Positions 37,601-48,700 of a stretch of 64,000 bases of DNA are shown here, piece after piece. The position numbers were made by a program, and so were the translations under genes. The stretch spans positions 98,339,619 through 98,403,618 of the forward strand of contig NC_085047.1 of the NCBI RefSeq assembly GCF_963662255.1, in the 5' to 3' direction. How positions within the stretch are numbered: position 1 is the first letter of the stretch; each line of letters begins with the position of its first letter. This DNA comes from Cinclus cinclus (lineage: Eukaryota > Chordata > Aves > Passeriformes > Cinclidae). A model generated the notes under the pieces. That model searched no databases and had not been told where the DNA came from. It worked only from the letters and a program-made list of their open reading frames with translations.

Positions 37601-37952
37601 AAGAACATATGAAACTGAGAGTTAGGCAAAACATATTTTTCAACAAATTGCATCCTCTATAAATTCACCCATTTCTAAGCAGCCAAGTCTGTTTGTTTGT
37701 TTATTTTCCTAGCTTTGCCAAAAGAAAGGCTCAAACAACTTTGGAAAAACATCAGCGAAGTTGTTCAGCGGAAACCAGCCCCTGTACTGTAAACAGTGCC
37801 TCTCCCCAAACTGCAGCTGCACAAAGCAGAGACAATGCAGGGACCCTCCGCATCATTAACCAACTTCCCTTCCTCATCAAACAGTCTCTTCGATAAAGCA
37901 ATTACAATAGCATCGTGGAATAGTAGAACAAGGGGAAAAAAAATAACCTTAC
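28641..37952. other. Non-coding stretch, no gene recognised
   Basis: AT-rich DNA. The 103-codon plus-strand frame at 33126-33437 sits in a moderately GC-rich patch but has no motif or splice context that I trust. A 12-base T run lies at 37202. If the first exon at 38 kb belongs to the gene ending at 15.6 kb, this is intron. Confidence 0.5.
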
Positions 37953-38130
37953 CAGCTTCTCCTACAGTACACAGCTGAAAGGAAAACAAAACCCCCAGCT
38001 GCCGTATCGCATGCAATTGGTCTCCCAGAATGAGCTGACTGAAAGAACTATGAAAGGCTAAAGTCTTTCGGCCTCTCTGTTCAGCCTCTCCGAGCTTCCT
38101 CACAAAGCCATTCTCCTACTCCCTAATCCT
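37953..38130 (-). other. Candidate leftward first exon with strong donor
   Basis: Minus-strand sequence from the GC-rich zone ends at GAAGCTG|GTAAGG (exon edge 37953), a near-consensus donor followed by a T-rich intron start. The exon body has several stop codons in every frame, so it would be 5' untranslated. Alternatively a pyrimidine-rich acceptor (GTTTTCCTTTCAG) lies 22 bases before the donor and could define a tiny internal exon. The right limit is a guess. It has the same orientation as the coding exons at 15.6-16.8 kb, about 21 kb away, which makes one gene plausible but unproven. Confidence 0.4.
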
Positions 38131-38215
38131 CGCACAGGAAAAAGCAGCGCGCACCAAATGACTTCAGCAGGAGCGATTCTCCGGGGGGGTGGGGAAGAGG
38201 TGATACTGCCAATGC

Positions 38216-39018
38216 TCAGCCCCAGCGCTCAGCCCCAGGGCTCAGAGCTCAGCCCCGGCGCTCAGAGCTCAGCCCCAGGGCTCAGAGCTCAGCCCCAGGG
38301 CTCAGAGCTCAGCCCCGGCGCTCAGAGCTCAGCCCCAGGGCTCAGAGCTCAGCCCCAGGGCTCAGAGCTCAGCCCCGGCGCTCAGAGCTCAGCCCCAGGG
38401 CTCAGAGCTCAGCCCCAGGGCTCAGAGCTCAGCCCCGGCGCTCAGAGCTCAGCCCCAGGGCTCAGAGCTCAGCCCCAGGGCTCAGAGCTCAGCCCCGGCG
38501 CTCAGAGCTCAGCCCCCTGGGGCTCAGAGCTCAGCCCCGGCGCTCAGAGCTCAGCCCCAGGGCTCAGAGCTCAGCCCCAGGGCTCAGAGCTCAGCCCCGG
38601 CGCTCAGAGCTCAGCCCCCTGGGGCTCAGAGCTCAGCCCCAGCGCTCAGCCCCAGCGCTCAGCCCCAGGGCTCAGCCCCAGGGCTCAGAGCTCAGCCCCA
38701 GCGCTCATCCCCGGCACTCAGAGCTCAGCCCCGGCGCTCAGAGCTCAGCCCCAGGGCTCAGCCCCGGCGCTCAGAGCTCAGCCCCAGGGCTCAGAGCTCA
38801 GCCCCGGCGCTCAGAGCTCAGCCCCAGGGCTCAGAGCTCAGCCCCGGCGCTCAGAGCTCAGCCCCAGGGCTCAGAGCTCAGCCCCAGCGCTCAGAGCTCA
38901 GCCCCAGCGCTCAGCCCCGGCGCTCATCCCCAGGTCTCAGCTCTCATCCCCAGTTTTCAGCTCTCAGCTCTCATCCCCAGATCTCATCCCCAGCTCTCAG
39001 CCCCAGCTCTCAGCTCCC
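38216..39018. repeat. GC-rich minisatellite, 20-base units in 60-base blocks
   Basis: The basic unit is 20 bases (CTCAGAGCTCAGCCCCAGGG) in two flavours, ending AGGG or GGCG. Three units form a 60-base higher-order block (two AGGG-joined and one GGCG-joined). Three consecutive 60-base blocks from 38281 are identical, and the partial blocks on either side differ only at one edge, showing recent homogenisation. Further right, units shorten to 13 bases by losing AGAGCTC, then decay into CTCATCCCCAG variants. Nearly every full unit holds GAGCTC. Because 60 is divisible by three, a 362-codon frame stays open through the array; that frame is an artefact, not a gene. The minus strand is G-rich (GGGGCTGAGCTCTGAGC). 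Confidence 0.95.
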
Positions 39019-39019
39019 A

Positions 39020-39140
39020 CAGCATCCTTGGCCAGGGCAGCCGCTCCCGAGTGCCCGGCACTTGAGCGCGGCACCCGGGCACACACAGCCCGGCAGGACA
39101 GGGCACGGAAAAGCGCGCATCTCCGCTCGTCACCCTCCCA
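39020..39140. promoter_or_regulatory. CpG-rich block flanking minisatellite
   Basis: Unique GC-rich sequence with many CpGs (for example GAGCGCGGCACCCGGGC near 39064 and GAAAAGCGCGCATCTCCG near 39107). It may be part of a CpG-island promoter for the leftward first exon. If transcription begins here it would cross the minisatellite with a G-rich RNA. No clear TATA or CCAAT box in a useful position was seen. Confidence 0.35.
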
Positions 39141-40509
39141 GCCACTCACTGCTGAAATGAGAACACCCCTGGGTGCTTGCAAAAGTCCCCCTCATGCATC
39201 TCAGTTAGCCTGCACTGATGTAATTAGGCTTTTTTTCTTATTTTAAAATTAGCCACGTGACTTCCTGAAGCTCTTCTTGGGCCTTAGATGTTTCTTTTTC
39301 GCAAAGAACACACAAGTAAATCTTAAATATTCCAAGCAGCAAAACAAAAACAAAGATGCTCCCCCAGGAAATCAATAACAAAATTATAGGGAAAGAGACC
39401 CCCAACAGACACAAAATCAATAACATTATGAGTCACCATATTTAAAAACCACTGGTGCCTCCCTGAAATGATTCTGATACCTAAAATCAGAACGGGCAAT
39501 TGCATATTTTGCAATGAGAAAAGGATTCTATCTTCATTTTCATTTTATGTAAAAAAAGACATTTTTAAAGACAAATTTTATTGAAAACATGAGATAGATA
39601 TTGAGATAACATCCCCTGCATAGCTTCTGCTTTCAAAGAAAACACGCTGCTGTCATAATAGTTTTTAGCTCAAGTTTTACTTCTCCACAAGATGCAAAAA
39701 CTCAGAAACAGGCAGCTGCTACAAAGTAAATCAAGGACCTACATAAGCAGATGGCATAATTTCACATCTTAAATGTTGGCTGTGAGCCTTCCAGTAATAA
39801 TTTATAAGGAGACTTCCTCCTGCTTGTTCCTCTGCTTGGCAGCATGCTGCTTGAGCCTTTCAAACAAAATAAATAGACTTCAAGCCACCAGCTTCACACA
39901 CACTAACACTTACCAATGCTATTTCAACCTGACACAAGCTGACTTTGTTCCCCTGTGACCCTGGAGAGAAAACCAAGGTGACAGTTTGATGGATGTGATC
40001 TTTTCACAATGTGGGTTGTAACTTCACAGCCCTGTCTCCCCATTATTGCTTAGCTGAAGGAGGAGACAGGAGCAGAGGAGAAGCTTCCACCATACAGAGC
40101 CATTTTAACAGTGAACCAAACATGCAATAAATGCCTGGAAGACATTTTACTACTTCAAAAATGTGAATTTAAGGGAAACCTTTTCCACTTTTCTCTGAGT
40201 TCAGGTCTAAGGGCAGAAGGAAAAGGCTTCAAGAGGAAGAATTAATCCAAATTTTTTACTTCAGACATATTTTAATTTAAGAAAATAGCAACATCACCAA
40301 AGAACAAAGGGAAGAAGGAACGAAAGGAAGAAAGAATTTGGTTTGTTTCATTTATGACCAAAGAACACTTGGACTGTGACTTTTGTGAATTATCTCTTCA
40401 CTGTGCTAATTCAATTATTGAACCATGAATCTTGAACAATTCTTTACTGGACAAAGGTCTCACTGCAGTAATCTGAGGCAAACAATTGCAATGTGATGTC
40501 CTTTATTAC
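39141..40509. other. Non-coding stretch, nothing recognised
   Basis: AT-rich DNA with a purine-rich patch at 40300-40335 (GAAGGAACGAAAGGAAGAAAG). No exon-like frame was found. Confidence 0.55.
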
Positions 40510-40776
40510 CTAAAAGACATTATAAAATATCAGAGGATTCATATATCTTAAAATTAGTGTCTGCAAATTCAGTATTTCAATGCAGATTCTCTGGTAAAAT
40601 GAATCCAGAAGTCTTTTTACAAGATAAAGATATTTAACATAAAAATCCTGCCAGCTTTCACAGAACTCTTCATGAAGAAATTGCCTTTCCATGAAAAAGG
40701 TTGAAAAAGGAAGATGGTGAATGAACTCTGAAATATAAGGCTCCACCTCCACAGGCTTGAGGTCATTAACAGACAT
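40510..40776 (-). CDS. Possible small coding exon or short ORF, 88 codons
   Basis: On the minus strand an ATG at 40776 with A at -3 opens 88 codons that begin MSVNDLKPVEVEPYISEF. The peptide is rich in paired aromatics and acidic residues (FMERQFLHEEFCESWQDFY) and ends in a hydrophobic, leucine-rich segment before TAG. The first 55 residues look protein-like; the tail looks like translated AT-rich DNA. ATTAG|GATG just before the start could serve as an acceptor, and TAG|GTAATA at the stop could be a donor, but neither has strong context. It lies upstream of the leftward first-exon candidate at 38 kb, so an alternative first coding exon is conceivable. The family is unrecognised and chance is a real alternative. 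Confidence 0.3.
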   Translation of the reverse strand: MSVNDLKPVEVEPYISEFIHHLPFSTFFMERQFLHEEFCESWQDFYVKYLYLVKRLLDSFYQRICIEILNLQTLILRYMNPLIFYNVF

Positions 40777-42117
40777 CCTAATGCCTGTAGTTGGCCTCTA
40801 ATTTCCTTAGAGAGGAGCACAGGTTTTTAATATATTTCGATCTTTGTTTCTGATTGTTCATCTAATCAGGTGGGTTCATCATGAATACTGAAGGGTGTCA
40901 GAGCTCTGATTTTACAGGTGAATACTGGGGCCAAATGACCTGCCTCAAGGAAGTCTGGCAGAAAGACAAATCTCTGCTATTCCAGAATAGTTCACCCCAG
41001 CTCCAGTGATCCTCATGCTCTAGGAGATGATTCCTGAGAAGAGGGACTAGTCTACTCATGTTTGAAATAGAGCTTAATATGGTCTGTGTTTGTTATCATA
41101 CAAATTATGCTACTTTTGGGGTTTGATATTCAGAATTCTGTCAAAAAATATGGGCACCTGTTCATTCTTTCAAAAAATAGTACTGTCTTTTCAAAAAGAT
41201 GTTTTTTTTCCCCCCCAGATAACAGTATTTAAGTGCTTCTATATTCACAAGTATTTTTATTTCTGTAGAATATCTGTGAGGTAGTACCCAGCTTATGATA
41301 CTGAAAGATAATCAAACAAAAGACAGAAATTTATTGATATTCATAAAAAGAAAATTCTGACAGATTTATACAGAGGAATATCAGCAATTATAGAGTCTCA
41401 TCAATTCTAGTCCAATTTTTGGGTTTTTTTTTTCCCCCCCTAAGAACCACCTTAAAATTACACTCATGGCTTAGGTGTCCCCATTCTGGGACTTACAGGG
41501 GACTCTAGCATGGTGAAAGTCATGTGGTATGAATTTCACCCTTTAAAAAGAAGTTTTAAAAGATGTACTTGTGAACCATTTATATCCCAATTACAGTTTC
41601 TATACTGCTACCATTGCTTCTTTGTTTCTCCCTAACAATCTGAGAGCATTCCCATTGTAAGGAAAGAAGTACCTTAAACATTTCAGAAACAATAAGGCCT
41701 CTTCACAGACCACTTGATATGAATACATTACCTCTAAATAAAAAAGTTTGTGCCATCCAGTAGGTGGTTAACTATGCTATGCACAAATGAGATGAGCTCT
41801 ACTGATCAAAAGGAAGAATGAAGCATGAAAAATGCAGCCATCTTTGTACTTGGAAGCTTGTATAGAGGAACAAAAAATTCACAATAGTGACAGGCACTAA
41901 AATTTTGGAAGAGCTCATTTTTCTCACTCTTGTAGCAGAATGCAACTTTCAGATTCCTGATAAATACTGAAGGGAGTTTGAGCTTTAGGAAATAGCACCA
42001 GGTTTGCATACTCTGCTCCACAAGTTTTTCTTTCCTTGCTCACTATATCCTCTTATCTGTATAATCTGTCCAAAGCACCCTTTTTTGCACAACATTTACT
42101 CCTTTCCATGTTTCTAG

Positions 42118-42305
42118 GATTAACAAAAAGCATAAGGCTTTTGGATAAGGCTTTCATTTGGAAAACAGCCATAGTTGTTTCACAGCAATCAAGAGCAGTT
42201 CAAAGAATCTTTTCGACAAGCAGAGTGATGCAGGCACTTGCACTGGAAAAGATTTCAGCAAAACTAAAGATTCCTAAGCTCTTTGAGACTCACTGGTGTG
42301 ACTGA
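42118..42305 (+). pseudogene. Possible hAT-type transposase-like remnant
   Basis: After an acceptor-like TTTCCATGTTTCTAG the plus frame reads GLTKSIRLLDKAFIWKTAIV, then QQSRAVQRIFSTSRVMQALA and KLKIPKLFETHWCD before TGA. The closing pattern of a serine-rich segment, a helix and L-[CF]-x-T-[RH]-W recalls the region before the LCxTRW motif in hAT-derived transposases and their domesticated vertebrate relatives, but with His in place of Arg. There is no zinc-binding motif or catalytic triad here and no inverted termini were found. It could be a decayed transposase fragment or a coincidence. The match rests on recalled family patterns, not on an alignment. Confidence 0.2.
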
Positions 42306-42387
42306 TTAGTGCAATCTACTGCAGTTCATGGATTTTATTTTATTTTTTTACTGTAAACTCCCAGTAATTCTTAAAGGCAGTGTAGAA

Positions 42388-42445
42388 AATAGAATCATAG
42401 AAAGACTTGGGCTGGAAGGGACCTTAAAGATCATCTAGATCATAT
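42388..42445 (-). mobile_element. CR1 LINE fragment (3' tail)
   Basis: AGAATCATAGAAAGACTTGG then GCTGGAAGGGACCTTAAAGA and TCATCTAGAT is the reverse complement of the CR1 3' terminus, with few differences from the usual avian form. Only the last 55 or so bases are kept. Confidence 0.85.
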
Positions 42446-43231
42446 GGAGTTGGCATATCTTTATAAACAGAAGGAAATGCACATTTAAAAGTTAAACCAG
42501 CTGACGTTTAAGCATTTGATTGAGAAACATGAGTTCCATAGTCAGTAGTTGGTCTAGAGGGTACACTTTTTAATGGGTTCCTTAACACAGTCAATTAATT
42601 TTGAAAGTTTACTATTCAATTATAAGGTTGTTTAATGATCTATGCTCATATAACACATATATGTCAAATTTCAGGGATATACTTTACCAAATTTTTCTTC
42701 TAAGAAAGCAGTGGGGTGGCAACTCTATGAACTAGAAGAGAGGAATGACTTGACAAGAAGAAAGGAAGGATTATCATTGAGAGGAGAGCACAGTAAAAAA
42801 ACCCCACAGTTGGGTAAAAAGGGAGAGAAATTAAAAACTCAGATGATCAGAGTCACTTGAGCTAGATTGTTACTGAAGTCAGTGTTTCACTTTGTCATGG
42901 GTTATCTAATAGCATTTCTCTGGGGTTTGATCTCCATGGGTTCAGTCTAAATCCACTCTCTGCTTTTTTTTCAGAGCTGGATGAAAGCAAGGATTCAGCA
43001 GTGCAGCTGGGTTTACATTAGGAGTGTATGTGTGAAGCTGAGGATGTCTAGCTTGGAACTTCAAAGAACATCAGCCAACGCTGGTGCATCAGCCTGCAAA
43101 CTTCAGTAAATATGTCAGCCTTCCTCAAGTTAGATAGAAGAGCAAAACTAAAACTGTGAAGTAAAAGATCAGTATGGGGCTTGCACAACACTAAATCTTC
43201 ATTCCTCCTTCAGCAATAAGGTACAAGGAGC

Positions 43232-43248
43232 AAAAAAAAAAAAAAAAA
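43232..43248 (+). repeat. Poly(A) run of 17
   Basis: Seventeen A bases. No retrocopy or SINE body was recognised on its left, so it is recorded only as a homopolymer. Confidence 0.9.
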
Positions 43249-44225
43249 GATTCTCTGTAAATTTGGCAAGAAAACACATTCTGAGTGCCTTTTCAGAGGC
43301 TTTGGCAGATATGGCATGCTGGTGAAAGATAAGCCAACACTATAATTATGGACAGTGGGGTATACCTCTTGTGCAGCCAGGAAAAATTCCTATAATCCAA
43401 CCCATCTTCTACAGCCTTCTGCACCAACCTAGGGATGAGTAGGCATCATGGAGTCAGGAGACATCCATACTATGGACATCCCATGGCATTTTTAAGAGTC
43501 AGATTTGTCATCACAACTGTGCTACAGACAGACTGATATGAGCAGGCACAGATGCAAGCATTGGGAATACTGGAAGGCCTTTAAAGCCCAACCATCAAGA
43601 CTTTTGTAACCCCTTTAGCATGTAAAGATGAACATCTGCTAATAAATTCTTAGGCTTGGAGCCTCAGACTGTTAAGTCTTTTGGAAGAGATACATGTATT
43701 TTCCCTGTAGTTCAGAGGTTTGCAGCACAGCTGGAATTCCAACTTTCAAATATTGCTACAGTGAAAACATATACACAATGATTTACATAGTGGTATTCTT
43801 GCCCATTTTTCCAAAACAAAGAAGAATTAATAGAGTTAACTAGGTTATATTTGGGAAGGGGGAGGAGAAGTAAGGAATAAAGTGGGGTACTGACATATGG
43901 TATAAATAGCTTATGGGAAACTGCCCTGCAAACTGCTGCAAATACAAGCATCATCAATGTCTTACAGTTAATCAGACTCCATAAAAGAAATCTACTTATA
44001 CCAACAAGAATTTGTAGTACTGAGTTGGAACATAAGCACTGCTGCAGATTTACTCCCTCATTAAAGATTTGTCCCAGAAATTATCATCATATCCAAATGA
44101 CAAAAAAACCCATATGATTTTATCTGGACATTATCCAATAATGTATGCAAGAAAAGTAACAGAATATTAGGTGTGAGAAATTTCTGAGTTAATACCATGC
44201 ACTGCTCTTGCTGTGAGGAAATGTA
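43249..44225. other. Non-coding stretch, nothing recognised
   Basis: AT-rich DNA without exon-like frames or recognisable repeats. Confidence 0.55.
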
Positions 44226-44227
44226 GT

Positions 44228-44335
44228 GGGTTTTTTTTTGTTGTTGTTTGGTTGGTTTTGGTTCGGTTTGGTTTGGTGGTTTGGTTTGGTTTGAGTTTCT
44301 TTTTGGGGTTTTTTTGTTTGTTTGTTTTGTTTCTG
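44228..44335 (+). repeat. (GGTTT)n / (GTTTG)n low-complexity tract
   Basis: Imperfect tandem GGTTT and GTTTG pentamers with interspersed T and GTT runs. The phase drifts and CGGTTT interrupts once. It is not telomeric TTAGGG. Confidence 0.85.
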
Positions 44336-45716
44336 CAAAACAATGTCAGATGAACCTGTAACAATCCAGGACAGAGTATCTATTACAAGGTAAAGGACTC
44401 AGAAAGCAATAATATGACCTAGAGCTGAAATAAGAAGGGGAGAAACTTGAAAAGGCAGCTATGCAAGGCTGGAGAACTCACTTTCCTGTTGAAGTACACT
44501 GTGAGCTCTCATTCCAGGTACTGCAAGTGCTGTGTTTCTGTAACATCTCAGCAGCAGCTTCAATCCCTCTTTCAGAGGTTGCTTCACCCCCAGTGCCCCA
44601 ATTCAGACCTGTATGATGAGGAAGAGGATGGCATAGGTGATGGTCAGACATAAGGGAAACCTCTGAGCATTGCAAAAGGGAGCCTCAAGCTGAAACACCA
44701 AGCACAGGTAACTCTTTGAAATTATTTTTGACCGTATACAAACTGAATGCATCTTCCTTTACATCTCACATACAGATTTATGCAGTCAATTTGCCTAAAT
44801 TTTAATTTAATTTGGGTTTTACGTTCTCATAACTTTTTATGTTGTTCTTTCGCTCAGGTTTCTCTGACCATTCTGGTTTCCTCTCTAATGATGTATTTCC
44901 CTTCTGCATTTATTTTGTGGTTTTTAATTTGACTGACTAATTTCTCTTTCTCTTATAGCAGCTTACTGGTCCAATTCAACATAATCGAAGTAGTCAGAAA
45001 TTTTATTATACTCAGTCATGTGCTTCCTTCCACCTAAAGGAACTCCACTAAAGCATAAATTTTATGATGAATGGCATAATCTTTGCGCTAAGCTCAAACC
45101 CATCTTGAATTAATGGACAACACCAAAGATACTGACTGTCCAAAGTTTATAGTCTGTAATGAAAATATGTCATGAAAAAGGCCAGAATACAACCTCTGAA
45201 GTACCATTCTTTCTTGTAGCTGGATGATAGAGTGATGCTGGCAGATACTTCTGTCACCCAGCTGTTTTCAGAAAAACCCTGAATCCCTCTTATATGCATG
45301 TGTGATCTTGCACTTCTAAAATCCACTGGGAGCAGGATTGAGAGTTTCTGCATAGCCGTTTGTGCAACCAGAGCTCTTGACTCCCGTGTAAATGGATCTC
45401 CCTGTGAAACTGCAGTGGATCGGGTGCACAGGAATAAAGGAAGCGTTTACACTTCCAAATGCAAATGGTCAGGAAGAGACCTGCCAAGGCCAAGGCTTGC
45501 AGCTCCCCGCGCTAACTTTGCAAGAAGAGAGGCTCCCTCCTATGGCTGAACCGTGTAAAGCTGTGAGCATCACCGTGAGCACGGATGCTTCAGACTAAAG
45601 GTCGAGAAAGAAAGAAAACTATAGAAAATCTCGCTACTACATATGCGAGGCACATAGAAACTGAAATCCAGAAATTCATATTTTGCAGACACACAAACAT
45701 TTATAATGATGTAATA
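44336..45716. other. Non-coding stretch, nothing certain
   Basis: No supported exon. A moderately CpG-containing patch near 45450-45600 has two overlapping plus-strand frames of 68-83 codons without motifs. Confidence 0.5.
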
Positions 45717-45742
45717 ACAACAACAACAACAACAACAACAAC

Positions 45743-45781
<39 letters not shown>
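45717..45781 (+). repeat. Compound (CAA)n(TAA)n microsatellite
   Basis: About eight CAA units pass directly into about thirteen TAA units. The T-for-C change at one point created the second block. It is likely to be length-polymorphic. Confidence 0.95.
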
Positions 45782-45782
<1 letters not shown>

Positions 45783-48700
45783 GCATTAATCTGAGTTTTC
45801 TGGCTAAACACCTCACACTTGCCTACAGAAACCTGGGTTTTTAAGAACACTGTTTTATGCTTTTGTAATATAGTGAAAATAGCATGCCAGTCAGAAAAGG
45901 GCAAGCCTTCTGGAATAAATATGAGCTAAAGAATAATAATGAGGATACATTGCATAAAACAACCAACGTGTTTAACATTATTTTCAAACCATTAGGCATG
46001 TATGAAGTATAACATCAGAAACAATAATGTATGTTATTGGATCCCTACTTATGATCTATTCTCAGCTTTTACTCTTTTTTTTTTTTTCTTACACTGGAAA
46101 GCCAATCTTCTGATACTGCAAACCTAGAATTACTGGACTGAATGGTCCAGAAGGACTGGTTTACTTATCTGAAAGAAACAACAACTGTATCCTGAGTCTA
46201 ATAATGCCACTTGCCTAAAGAATATAAGCAAGCCAAGAAGAGGGGGAAAATGTTTAAGACAATATTCAGTTATTCATTTTTGACCTGAAACAGATTGTGG
46301 TTTTCAAATTTCCTTCATTACAATTATGGCAAGTAAACTCTTTCACCAACTCTCTCTGGGCAGCTCAGCTTACGTTCAAGCCTACTAGACCTAAAATAAG
46401 TTGTCATGAGCTCTTGGTTTCTGTTGTTTTTATGGCAATAACATTTATCACGTAAAAGAAAAAGAAAAATCAGGGACAGTGTGCTTGGAGAAATAATATT
46501 TATTCCTCTAAATTAATAATGCAGTGTTTTACACCTGAAGGAAAAAGCACAGTGGCTAAAAATATTTTCCTTTAATTTATTTTCCATTTTAAGAGGCTCT
46601 AATCTTGGTTTTTCATTTGGTCCTTTTCAGTCTCAATACTTGTGAGTGCAAAAAGAGTATGGGACCAAGTACAATGAACAATCTCTTGACTGCTAAAATT
46701 TTATTGTGGTATACTCAGCACCGGTACTAGGACACTTTTCATTAATGAACTACAGTAAATGTTTATATAACTACCAAGAGAGTTTATTAATGTGAACAAA
46801 ATTCTAGCAGATAGATCATCCTTTGCAGCAATTAACCTCTACAATAAAATGCAGTGTGACATATACACGGTTCTCTGAGGCACCTTAGACTAATGAAAAG
46901 GGGGATATAAAATCAACCCTTATCCTGTGGTAAGAAATCCCTTTTGTCTTACATACCAGCTTTTTTGTAGAGTATGAACTATTACAGCTTTTATGGGAAA
47001 AGATAAAAGGGAAAAAAAGGATAAATTATAATGAAAAGGATAACATTAATTTTCAAATAAATAATCAATTCTTCTGTAAGAAATCTTCATATTCTCTCAG
47101 GTCTTTGCATTTGAGTGGAAATTGAAGAAGATCTGAGAAAAGCTACACAGAGATGCTCTATAACACAGTAACTCCAAGAAACCTTCATATCTGGAATGTA
47201 CAAGCTTTCAGTCTGTCTTCCCCACCTGCTCTTATTCAAGGATGTGGAGGACAAATTAATCTAATCCTCAGACTGTAAATCTCCTCTGAGTGAAATTCAG
47301 CTGGAACTGTTAGATATCATGGACACTAGAACAGCAAGAAGTAGCAACACTGTGAGTATTGTATCCTAGCAATGGCACATTTTTCTATAATGCAGCTATG
47401 ATCTGTTTTCCATGTGATGAAGTAAAGGAAATTATATTGAAAGTGTTTTAAGCAACTTTTACATAAAATGTGAAAAATGTGTTGGTTTTCAGTTGTGTCA
47501 TTTCAACCCACACAGTAACCTCTTCCTGGCACTAACTCAATGACAAGATGTGACATCTCTCATTCATACAAATAGTCCTGAATTAAACAAGGGTAGTTGA
47601 AGGAATCCAGATTAATCACACATGAAACTTCCAAATTCCATGGACAACCTTTACTAAATAACTCAGACATCCCTGTTTTTTTTTTTTTTCTGATGATGAT
47701 GAACTCCAACAACATACTATTTTATTCCCCTGCACACATGGACTTAATACCTGTACACATGCACATATGCGTACATATATATATGCATACATATCACACA
47801 AATTACACTAGGAATCACTGTAAAAAAAAGCATCCCTTTATATTTTTTTTAATTGCCAGGGAAGGTTGACAGCATTCTTCTATTTTTCTCTCCATAAGAA
47901 TTCACAGAGCTTTTAGAGCAAGTGAAATCTTGAATATCCACCTTATTTAAATAAGAATGGGGGTGAATATACTCTTTGGCAGTAGCACTGCCTCCAAAGA
48001 CAAATGTTTTCCCCTACTGCCTATTGTTTGTCTTGCTGAAAGCCACACTCTGAGCCTTGCACTGAGGCTGGGGGGCTGCTGAGCCCATTTCAGCTGGGCT
48101 GGCAGGGGTCTCGCTCCCCGAGGGAAGAGGTCAGTCCTGCAGCCTGGGAGCAGAGGGCAGGGGAGCTGCAGGGTGACCCCACACCTCCCACATTGTGTTC
48201 AGGGGCTGGAAGTCAGCTCTGCTTATGCTGGATCACGCAGTGAGCCAGCCCGACGTGCCTGACAGACAGAGGTCACCTTCCATTGCGGGCATTCATTCAC
48301 ACAGGCAAAACTCTTTTTCTTCATGTTTTTATCATTTGAATAGCAACTGTGACAACAAGAATGGTTCCCGAAGACATTTGGGGTACTGATGAACTCATTT
48401 TCAAAGAGCATTGGAAAAGGAGACGTAATTGTGGGTGTCTTGCCATTAACAGAAAACTAAATCACACAACATGTGATGCTCCTTACCAAATAAAAGCAGT
48501 GTAGCAGTAGAAAGGATATTGTGGAGAGAGAGACTAGGTATTAATACACATTTTGAAGTTTGCACTTCACCTCTATTGCTATTGTGTGCTTCCACCATGA
48601 CCTTGGATAATCCTGATCTCACTGTTCTTTCCTTACAGTGGAGTTTTTGTTCCCTCAAAAGATAAGCATTGTTAAGAAAAAGCCATTAAACTTTACGGGA

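Noticed and set aside
38158..39246. 362-codon plus-strand open frame, the longest in the window
   Set aside because: It is the translation of the minisatellite (repeating SSAPGLRAQPQGSELSPGAQ-like units). It stays open only because 60 is divisible by three.
44228..44335. Telomere-like or switch-like G/T repeat
   Set aside because: Units are GGTTT/GTTTG and irregular, not TTAGGG; ordinary low-complexity DNA.
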